From Cheiracanthium punctorium (taxonomy: Eukaryota; Arthropoda; Arachnida; Araneae; Cheiracanthiidae): a stretch of DNA of 64,000 bases. The notes beneath the pieces are model-generated. The model had not been told where the DNA came from, ran no database searches, and saw only the letters and a list, made by a program, of their open reading frames with translations. A program made the position numbers and the translations under genes. This document shows, one piece after another, positions 35,201-47,200 of the stretch (positions are counted from its first letter, which is position 1; each line of letters starts with the position of its first letter). The DNA lies in assembly GCA_038373885.1 (NCBI GenBank), contig JAWZYV010000750.1:124001-188000 (forward strand). Direction: 5' to 3'.

Positions 35201-38200
35201 TCGATTTTCAAATTTCATCAATTTGTCTTTTGTTCAGTTCCAAAATAACTTTAGTTTACGATTTTAATAATATAATTTGTTATATATAGATATTACCTAA
35301 GATTTTAATTAAATAGTTTTTTCTAAATCATTGTTTCCTTTAGTCTTCAGCCCCAATTAAAAATAGACTATAAATATCACATCAAAAACTATTAAGAACC
35401 AATCCTTCAAAAATGTATAAGAAAAAAAAAAACACTCTATAATATATATACCAAATTTGAACTCAATCAAATGCACCGTAACTTGCTTGGCAACATAAGG
35501 ATTATGCCAAGATTGCAGCTATGCTTTAGGATTGTAGACATTGATAGGAATTCAAATGTTTTTGCAAGATTTCACCGCCATCTTAGTGGCTGGTATATTA
35601 TTATTACTATTGTTCTGTTGAGGCAAAGCTTCACGAGGTCTATCTGCCTAGGGAGAGGTGCCTTGGGGAAAGATTTTTTAAAGGGTTTTAATGTGTATTT
35701 GTACAGCTGGAGAAAACCACCCAAAACTCCAGACCTTTAGAGTAACAACCGTGTGGTAGGCCAGAACTTTGAATCACACTACAGTCATCTACAATGTTGA
35801 GCCCGGTAGCAGAAACCGTGCGCACAGCAGTGAGTGCTGCAGATTGATTTACAGCTTGCAGATCAATCTAGCAGGTTAAAAATATGTTTGCATTTCAGTC
35901 AGATGCACGTTTTTTTGTTTTTTTTTTTCTTCAGGCGATCACGGTATGGCATCCTCCCTTCTTTAGAGAAAAAGCAACAACCATCAATATCAATGCGAAC
36001 AGTGCCTCACAGGTGTTTAGTCTCTGGAAAGGGATAATTTTTCATGATTGTAGGTTATTCAGGGATCGTTAAGGTCGCAGATAAATTTAGGTTCCTGATC
36101 ATGGTGCTGCAGATTGATACAGAAAATTCTGCTACTGGGATGTTGAGTGCCACTTTCACTCAGCCACAGAGAACCTGGTGGCTGCTCTAATCCACAAGCA
36201 CCAAAAAATATAGTTTAACAAAACTACAGTAGAGTCTCGCTTATCCGACATTCCGTACTATCCGACGTCAGGATTAGGAATGGACACGAGATGTAAAATT
36301 AGGAGGTTTCTGTTAAGCTTAAAAGGCTACAGGAATTGACATAATGATGCTGCAAAGATGACGAGATTTGTCAACGAAGAAACGGCACGCATCAGGAAAA
36401 CAGACTACCATAAAAAAAAATTGCTTTAAATCCTCACAGGACTGAACTTTAAGTATAACATATGGCACTCGTAAATTCCGACAATATATTTTTCTGTAGC
36501 TGTAGTTAATTTTTTTTTTTTTCTTGTGCTTGTAGAGTACGATATGGTACAAGATAGTAATGTGCAAGATAACATAAGTATGTATGTATTATGCTCCAGG
36601 ATACAATGTGGATTAACATTTAAGAAGCTTTTTCCTGATTCTTCCCTATTATCCGACTTTGTGCCAGCCCCTTTATGCCAGATAAGCAAGACTCTACTGT
36701 AATAACTTTATGTAAAAAAAAGTTTTATCATAATAGTTTAAGAATGATATACATATACACAGTACTGCAAAATGTTTTACCTTTGGACTTGTAATATTCT
36801 ACTTTATCTTTTAACTTTTCGAATGAATTTGTCAGCAAACCAAAATTTTTTTTACAGAAGCGGTAACGGCGGAGCCTGACTCGCCTTCCTACAGGGTCTT
36901 CTTGATGCCAGATTTCGTACAGGTACCTGACTTGCCTTCTTGTAGGGTTGAATGAGGAGCTTGCTAACTGTTTAAGGCTCTGAGTTTCTATCAGTTGATT
37001 CTGATGAAAATGCATAGCTTCGGCAACCGTCATACCATTCGAAAAATATCCAAAATACTGTTCCTTAACCTAAATCACAACAGTAATATTAAAATAATAA
37101 ATTAACAGTTGGTACAGCTTAGATATTTTCAATTACAGCAAAATTAAATGCTACTCAATAATGCCAATAATTTTGCACACAAATACATGGGGAACTGATT
37201 TAATGGCAACCTTATTGGGAAATGCAGGGTGTCCATCATTGTCAGGAAGTATAAATTGCAGCATTAGTAGCCTCACCAACATCACAAAGTATCCAGAATA
37301 GCACTTAAATTTTAGTATTTTTTCTACTAAAGTTGAAGTACTTAGTTAAAAAGCACTTTAATTTTATTTAAAAAAAAATCCTCCCACTTGCTCTTTATTT
37401 GGCCGTTGTACAGCAATGTTATAAGCATTACTGGTAACTCGACATATTCTTGTTCAGACATGATAGAGGAGCCAAAATGCTACAATTTTAACTCCCATAT
37501 GTATGGCAGAAAATTAACAGTTTTCAGAAAATTAAATTTTAAAATATCTACTCATTAAAAGGGTTTCATTTGAACTTATTTTCATAGCTGAATTCTAGCT
37601 AAGCTAACATAATGATAAAAAGTACAAACTACTTAAAAATTTCAATTCATAATTTATTACGTTTTTTTTTTTTCAATTTTTAACTCTCATGTTTCCTTTT
37701 AAAAGATGTTATTTATTTCAAAACATATGATGACAGTAAAAACAAAAAAAATTTCAAATAAAATTTCTCCCATTATTAAATTAGAGAAAAAGAATTAATG
37801 TCCATCTACAGACATGTAATTAAAAAAGAAGGGGGAGTTTTATTTAGCACAGGCCATCTTCATATTTAATTCTGCATTAACCCTCTGGCTGATCATCCCA
37901 CGATTTCCACGGGCAACTCAAATGTAGCAAAATTTGCTCATCCCACGATTTTCGGGAGCAGGTGTTTTTCTTCCTGTATTGAGGAGAGCATCTCGGGTTT
38001 TCACCGTTTAACCAGTGAAATAAATTAGATACAGTCTTAGACGTTTAATTTAGGTTTTGACCAACACATGTCGTTAGTCGTTCACTAAATTGAGGCATTT
38101 GAAGGTAATACTCGGTATGTAATGCTCTAACTTCACTTGTTTGCCGCCTTGTCTAATCAGAAATGGCTGGTAGAAATCGTTCAGCAATTGACAGAGTGTA

Positions 38201-41200
38201 TATTATGGATGATTTATGAGATTCTGAAAGAGACTTTTAGTTTTGATAGTGATAGTGATTTTTTGGACTGCTCCTCAGATGGCGATGAATCTGACCATGA
38301 TTCAATAAACCTGCAAAGCGTTAGGCGGGGGTGCATTTTCTTATATTATGTAATAAACGGAAATTAATTGTAATTCAATTGAATTTATTATTATTATTTT
38401 TTTATGTAATAACATCTGAAATTGGTTTTTCTGAAGCTTAGTTTCTCATGATAAAAATCTTTTCTAGAAAGAAAAAATGCCCATTTCAATTCTCCAATGT
38501 ATATAAATTTGAAATATGGAAAAAAAAAATTACACAATTTTTGAAGCGATTTTGGTCCAAAAATTGAGCAGTCAGAGGGTTAACTTCATTTTTTTCAATG
38601 GCAACACTCTATTTTGACTTTTTTAAATGAAAGAAAACCTTCGAATTACACTGTATAATTTTCATCAATTTCCTATGATAATTTTCAGAGATATTGAGAT
38701 TTTTTTTTTTGTAGGATTTTAAGGGACTTTCTGCAAATTGAAAAATGCTATATGTAAGTTCCAAATTTTTTGCCTTTCAATTATTTCGCTCATGATAGTT
38801 AAAAGAAATAAATATTATTTAGAAGAAAAATACTGTTTCTAGTCTTTAAATTTTGTTTGTACTGAGAATATCAGGGGTAGAAATTAGAATACCTAATCAG
38901 TGGTCCAAATTATCCGTGACTCCATAACTTCCTTGGTCCAAGTATATGATATTGGGAAAAAAAAATAAAAAAATAAAATAAAAACTGCAAAACGACTGCC
39001 TATGGTTTAGAAAAACTTTCTAATTTTGAAATTGTTATTGAGTGTTTGAAGGTTCTCTTAGAAAGGTGAAATGATGCCAGGATAGAGGTCTGATAGGTCT
39101 CTGCTCTTCTGATTTCAAGCATGAATGTTGCTCAGCCATGGTCGAACTTGAAGAATGGTTTCAAGATTGAAAATTTATTTGTTTGAATTTCATGTGAAAA
39201 ACCAAATTACTTTTTTGCTGACCCAATATTATCCATGTGTTTGTTATTTCACTTTTTTCATGTAATATTATTGTCTGCAGTGTGTAATATTTTTAGTAAA
39301 CGTTTGTGGTATATAATTTATAGTCTGATGAAAATTTAGACCCAAAAAAAAGATTTGAATGTTGAGCTGCGTAGTTGTTGTTGAGCTGAGTAGGGAGCTG
39401 AAGCACCCTAGCCACTCCCCTTGATCCGCAACTGGTTGCATACCCAAATTTTGTTCTATTCCTATAACTATTTTTTGTTCTATTCCTATAACTAGCAAAA
39501 TAACTTAAAATCAAAAATTGATAAAAAGGATAAAACTTTTGCGATAAGCAACACCTGTTTAGTTGAAAACTCTGCTTTTTGAAGTAAGAATATTTCTTTT
39601 ACGATGTGCAAAAGTGAAAACTGTTTTCTTAATGCAAAGCATGAATGAATGAGAATTATCTGAATGTTTTCCTATGTCTTTGTCCAGAATGCATAATAAC
39701 CATGCATAAGTGAAAAATACACATAAAAGAGAGCACATATAAGAGAGAGATAATTGTATTTTAACAATGTCACTATGTTCAAAAATAGTTGAAGAGATTT
39801 TGAGCATAGACCCAAACTATAATAATAAAGAACAAAACTTATCTTTTTTTATCACTAAACTAATTGTTTATTCAAGGCCTGATTATGAGCAACAGGGGCC
39901 CAGGGCATTGATGAATTTGGGGGTCCTCAATCTATGATTTTTGTCTTATTTTTCATAAAATTCTGATATAAAAAAGAATATTTCAGAACAACATTTTAAA
40001 GTGCGGGAAGGGGGGGGGGGCTTTCGAGACGGGGGCCTTGGGCAAAGTCTCGATTTGATCATGCGAGAATGAGGCTCTGTGTTTATTATGATAAAAGTTG
40101 CTGAACATTTGAAAATAGCAAATGGCATATTTTTTAACCAAAAAAGTACTTCTAGTTGCCTTATTATTTTAGTAGCTAAAGTTTTCTTTTTAGTTGCTGG
40201 TGGACATCTTAAAAGTGATTTCAGGCGTCAATCCAGGAATTTTTTGTAGGGTCCAATTTTTGTGAAAATCGCTTCTTTTGGTGCATTTGATACTTAATTT
40301 TATGAATTTCAACACTTACTTTTGTGAATTTTCATACTAATGTTCAATAAGTCACTTTTTTTTTGTTGTTGTTAAAATAATTGTTAAAACAGATAAAAAT
40401 GTAGTGTAAAATGCCAATGAAGGGCCCATTTAATCGATTGTATTTTTGTGTGAAGAGGCCATTACAATAAACTGTAATTTTGTGAAGGGCCATTTTAATT
40501 AACTGTAATTTTGTGAAGAAGCAGTTTTATTCGACTGTATTTTTGTGAAGGGGCAGTTTTAATTTATTGTAATTTTGTGAGGTGCTTACAAAACGAACCC
40601 AATTTTCGTCTGCATCGACCCCTGGAATATCGATAAGGAAAATCCACTTATCACCCAATAATTAAAAGATGCCATTGGTGGCAAATATTCAAGCCATTTC
40701 ATAAAGTTATAAGCAGAAACAAACATTATAAATGAAAAATAAAAATACAGAATTCTCACAGAATCATCAACTCGCAGCATTCTTAGATCATCAAGAGAAT
40801 CTGTAGTATGAGAATGATTCAGTAAGATTAAAATTTCAGCAGAACGAGGAGGGTCCATCTTCAAGAATGGATCATTTTTTTGTGTATTATAGTTGACTTT
40901 TTTTATAAGAATGTTCAATCTTGCGAGGCAATTAGCATTTCTTTTGCTATTAGCAGTTTTATTAAGTCTGCTCTGATGACAAAACCACATCTTTCGAAAA
41001 ATAACTCTGAAATATAACAAAAAAAGATTACAATATGAAAATAAAATTATAGAAACTGAGTTTCTAAAAAAGAATGTACATAAATAAGTACTTATTTTAA
41101 AGAGTAAAATAGGTAAATTAGTTTGCAACAGCATAATTAAATCTAGACACTTTTTGAGTGAGCAAATGGTCTCTTCTTATACAAACACGTATTCCCAGGT

Positions 41201-44200
41201 GTGAGTGGCACTGCATTATTGTCGATATTAAATAAATCAATAAAAGTAAGTCAGAAGGTTTCAGAAATTTTTGGCCAGACATGATTTGTTAGGCAGTAGG
41301 GGAAGGCAGGGGGACTGCTAATTTATGTTCTTCAATTTTATCACACTATCACTACTGGACCACAATTACTGGATCACATTCATATAGGATGTTTTACTTA
41401 TTTTGGTACAAACTTTTAAACAGAAAAGGACTGTCAGTTTAAGTGGATTAGGATAGATGCGTTCAGCATATAATAAAAATAATAAAATTTAATAATATAA
41501 ATCAGAATTTAAATTCTTTTGTTCACAATAATTATTGAACGAGTACCAAGTAAAGATTTTCAAAGTTACCCTTATTACTATTAGACATTTAAAATTGGAT
41601 CAAACAATTTAACTCATCCATCAATTGATAACTATAGAAATTGGGAAAATTGAATTCTGAACACAGAAGATTGCTAGAATAAATGACATTCATGCAAATT
41701 TTGTATTGCATCCAATGGTTGGAATGTACAGCATATGAAATCAAATTACTGAAATATATTTGTTCTTCTCTTTCACTTCTAATTTAATGTTTGCTCATTC
41801 ATGAAAAGTGAATATAAGTTTTTTAGCAGGTATAAAATAAATATTTTTTTTAACTCGCAGAATTGTCCAAATGTGTGAAATAAAGTTTATATTTTAAATA
41901 ATTTATTTTTCATAGCTTTATTTTTAATTTTTTGTAGCATACTTAAAAAGTTCTCTTTAAAAACACTAAATTTTCATTCTTCAACCTTGCTTTAATACTT
42001 TTAAAATAAAAAAAAGTATTAAATATTTTAACTATCAAATGTTTTTAATCAGCTTAAAATAATAAAAATAATTAACATCCTGTTGTCAAAAGTACTCAAA
42101 CAAATTACATATTAAAAAAACTTCCAGAATCATTTCGAATTTTTTTGTTTTTAAAAACTGAAAATAAGCTTAAATTGATGACAGTTAGTTTTATGAATAA
42201 CTTAAGACACAATTTGTTTTCTTAAGACATTCTTTCCCAGAACTAGCTTTCTATTGCTTTTATTTATTTATTTATTTTTTGCTTCATTCATTAAAATGTT
42301 GAGAACTTTTTAAAAATCGGAAAATACATAATATGAATAGTTAGAATACCAAATCTTGTCAATAGTCTGATTTACTAAATTCTGCAGTTACTCCACTTTA
42401 GTACAATTAAAACTGTTGCGTAATAAAGGGGGGGGGGGGGTCCGCCCGGGCGGCAAGGTAAAAACAAAGATGGTGGCTGGCAGGACACCTAAAAATAATA
42501 TGGTGGAAAACTAAAAGGCCGAGATGGGGGGCAGAATGCCAATGGCGGCCCGTGGTCAAAACTGTTAGTGCAGCCGGAAGCATATGAGCCCTCCCCATCC
42601 TCCTCCGGACAGGAATGGAAAATCTTTGTTATTAATTCGAAAGCTGGCGGATTAAGCCCTCACCGAGGAAAAAAAAAAAAGAAATTACATAAAAAATGTA
42701 AGAGATTCTATTTTACTTCCATAAAATGGACATAAATTTCAACCAGCCGCTCTTATCCTCAAAATTGCATTAATCCGTGTCTGATTCGAAGTTTCCTTAG
42801 AATTTTCTTTTGTAACGATAACTTGAGAAGAAAAGAAAACTGACTTATTTTTTATAAGTCAAATCAATCCTCCTTTCTTAAACTTGCGAATCGGTCAGTG
42901 ATGCCCTCATAAAAAGGCGTTGTTTTAATTCAGATATCAATAATTTTAAAAGCTCTTTAAAATTTTCCATGTTTAAAGAATTTTCTCGCTCACCATGTCC
43001 TCTCAATGCCAGTTCTTGCTTACTTAAAAACAATACTGCTTTGATGGGGAATTGTCCATTCATAAGCGTCTATTCAGGCTTACCTTCTTCATAAATTCAG
43101 CAATATAAAGTCGAGAGTTTGCCGAACATATATTATCCTTACCCCCCTCCCTCACTTCTCGAGCCAATCAGTGAGTCGAATTCACAGGTACTGCTGACGT
43201 TTGGAAATCTGTCATGAGCTGAGTCTTAGCTGCGTACCCCCATTATAGCCTATGCCAGAGGGACTGCTTACGTAATCGTTGTCATGGCAATGGTGCTGCC
43301 AATTTTCTTATCAGCGCTCTGAGCTGAACCAAAGATTTTCTTAATTGAATTGCGGGAAGATTAAAGTGCTTTTTTTTTCTGAATGAGCGATCCGGCCGGC
43401 CACAATACGTTTTTTTTTTTTTTTTTTTTTTGGAGATTTTTTTAATTTACCGTAGGATTCCATAATTCTAATCTGAATTTAGGAAAATTAGTAGAATAAA
43501 TTATTTTAAAGTATGTGCTGATAATTTCAAGTGCAGCCCGGCTGTACTTGCTGTATCCCACGAGCCGCCACTGCAGAATGCTGAAACTTAAAAAAGAATG
43601 GGGCGGCAAACTGAAGGACCGCACCGGGAGCCAATAACCCTGGCGCTACACTGCAATAGCAGAAGATCATTATTATGCTCTTAATTTGGCAAAAGCATAA
43701 TGTGTTTCAATTGCTGTATTCGCAAATCGCTCGATTTGAGTGGATAAAGCCACTGAACATGGTTGACGGCTGAAGTGTTGAAGTTCCCACGTTCCGGCCC
43801 CGGCCGTGCGACGGTCGGTCTAGAGTTTTGGTCGGTTTCATCCAGATGTAAAGTCAATACAAGTTAGAACTCCTTAAAAAGTCATCCAATCAAGCCCCCC
43901 CCCCCCCAGGAGATATCCCTTGTCTGGGCTTGCCATAACAAACAAACAAATCCCGCAGAATTTTCGAATCGCAAAACGTCGTTTTGCTAAGGCATACTTT
44001 CTGTATCATCTGTAATTATATATGATTAGTAAATAACTGTTATACATTAAGAATAATATGTACTAAGAAAGCCGATTAAAAAGAGGAAATCGTTTAGGGG
44101 AGGAAATAAAAAATAAACTTGTTAGTGTGCAAAACTATTAAAAACATCGAGAAGAGCAACAGCTGGCGACGAACACTGGAATAATGATTGTTTGATAACT

Positions 44201-47200
44201 CGCAACTACATATTTATCAAACGTAGCTACCGATATTTGAGGATTGACAGATGGAATCAGAAATATTTAGATAACTTTATAAAATTTTGAATTTCCCAAC
44301 CGTATTTTCTTCCCCCAACTCCCAACTGAAATGCCCACGTAGACGTAGTTCTGCCCTGCGATCGGGCTTCTCACTTGAGTCAGCAAAAACAAAACACACT
44401 AGGGGCCTTTTCGGGTTACTAGCTCGCACAAATGAAAACAGACAATGAAAAAGGCATTAACAGTATTTCGATCTGAAAGAATAGAATATTTGAAAAAGGC
44501 ATTTTAATAAATTACACTTGTGGGAAAGATCCGATTTCATAGACTGTTTCTGTGAAAGGGCCGCTTTTATTCGAACCTATTTTTATGATAGGGTTATTGT
44601 ACTCAATCGTATTTCTGTGAAGGGGCCGTTTTATTTAACGTATTTTCGTGATGGGACGCAAATGGTATGTAGGAAAAAAAAAGTAGTGATTGTTGACTAA
44701 GAATAATAAAAATTTAAAAGGAGGGGGGCAGAAAGAAGAGAAATTGGGCAGCTGGGCACTAAAAAGACGATAAAAGAGCCGCCGGGCGCTGCGCCCTGCC
44801 AAATCAATCTAGACTCAACACTAGAATCTGTGAAGGTGCTAACTAATGTCAGCAAAGAGGAAAGCGATGCCGCAACGCAATAAATGTAAACAGAGGGGAG
44901 AGGATGGCGCCATGAATGAAATCGGGGCTAGAAGAGCGGCAGGCAGGGCGCTGTTTTTGGGTGGCAAAAGGGCGGCAATTTTTTTTGAAAGGGCAAGTAG
45001 GGCGGGATTTTTTGCTTTAAAGGGCGGACAGGGCGCAGCGCCCTTCGAAAAACGCCTAGGATGAACACTGGTAAGTGCCAAAGCATAACAAACAACAATG
45101 CAGTCTTTTAAATACGGAGAGCTGGAATATTTGAGCATTAAAAAAAAAGAGAGATTAAAAAAGAGAGAAAATTATATTCAAAGGCTGGAGAAAAAAGATA
45201 TGACTAAATATTTTGGAATACTAACAGATGTTTGTAATACAGAGTTTAATTTGGTACTTTTCATTCTTAGTACTACACTTGGTCCATTTTCAATCTTACC
45301 AACAATCAGATACTGTGTGACTGCGTTTAGCGTGGAAAATTGGGAAGCTGCCAGTAAAGGTTAATTAAAATGAACCAGTCAAGGAGTGGGAAAAGTGAGC
45401 AGAGTAAATGTATGTGTTTCGCCTTTTTGATTTCTATCTTATATTACATGGTTATGTTTTGAATTCTAGTCTTAGCTCATTTGATTTGATTATACAAATA
45501 GTTTTTCCATGAAAACTGCATCTGAATTATTTAGCGGCAAGCGCACATCTAAGTAGCCGTTGAATACCCTAAAAATAGACTTCATTGACAATATGTGTGA
45601 AATACTTCCTGAATTGTCTAACTTATCTCCAATCCAAATTTTTCAAAAGTTCATACCAGTAGAATATCTACTGCATTTAGCAAAAATGGCTGAACTGTAA
45701 ACATTTCAGAAAGGAGAAATTTTAACTGTAGATGGAAATGATATAGGACAGTGTTTTGGATTATTGCTATTTAGTGGATACCACCAAGTGCCTGGAGAGG
45801 ATTTATATTGAGTATAGATGAATCAATGGTGCCCTATTACGGTCATCATTCTGCCAAAATGTTCATCTGAGGTAAACCAATAAGATTTGGTTACAAAATT
45901 TGGATGCTGCGTTCAAACAGGGGTTATCCATATTCTATGAGTGTAGGAAAAATCCCAAAATAGAAAACTCTCCTCTTAGATCAAGAGTTGTGTGGGAACT
46001 TTTATCCACTATTGAAAATCTAGAAAAGCATAAAACTTTGACACCTTTTTTACTTCACATAAGCTGCGGACTGATTTGTCGGAAAAAGGTTTCAAAGTCA
46101 GTGGCACGATCCGAGAATTTCGCACAGGAAGATGCCCTCTCAAATCATTGAAAGAAGCCTCCAAAATGGGAAAGAGGAAATTTAGAGTACCGATGTGATG
46201 GCCAAGTTTACATTTGTCACTGGAAAGACAGTGTGGTAGTAACTATCACGTCGAATCGTTTGACACATAAGCCTGTAGGCAAAACTAAAAAATATAGGCA
46301 GAACAAATAATTTTGTCGAATGCAAAAAAAAAAAAAAAAAAACCAAACAACCAAACTGATGTTCCTCAGTCTCATCTTACAAAAATGTACAATGAGGGGA
46401 GTGAATGGGAGTAGTTGATTTGCTAGACAGACTTCCTGGATCTTATCGACCTATGTTCAGAAGCAAAAAATGATACTGGAATCTATTTGGCAATGCTCTA
46501 AATATGGCTGATGCAGCAGGATGGATTCTGCATTCGCATTTGCTTAAAGTTACAGCAGCAGAACTTTCTCATCTAAATCTCCAGAGAGATGTAACTTTGT
46601 GTTAGCTATGCATGAAACAAACCTGCCATCAGAGACGGCCCGAGGGGCGTGCGGGGCCCCAGGCGAAGCGCAAGAGCGGGGCCTCTTCTCTATCATGTCT
46701 TACGAGATAGCAATAAAATGGCCCAGGAGCGGGGCCTCTATAAGCGCGGGGCCTTAGGCGATCGCCTACATTCACACCCCCCTTGGGCCGGCCCTGCTGT
46801 CATTCAGTCTGTTCCTGCACTTCCAGCATATCGCTGTGAATCTTTGAGAGAATTAGATGCACACTATCTTGTGCCATCAACAAAGGATGTTGAGCTGTAT
46901 GCAAGAATAACACTAAAAAGAAATGCTTTGAATGTGATAAAAGACGGCATGAGAAATGCTTTCCTAACTACTATGGGCAGTAGGAAAGACAATATATATA
47001 TATTTTTTGTTTCTTTTTTTAAAGAATTTTGGTAAGACTTTTTTTCTTTAATTTTTCTTTTGTGTAAATATTCATTATTACTCATTATTCATGTATCTTT
47101 CATATATTATTCAAATATTTTTCATTATTATTCATATATTGTCCCTTCTTTGGGAAAAAGTTATTGTCTGTCCCATCCTATTTTCCATTGCCATTTTTAT

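Noticed and set aside
38137..38367. Acidic 76-codon frame as a separate gene
   Set aside because: It sits between TTAA-flanked piggyBac termini and matches the acidic transposase N-terminus with stops in the true frame.
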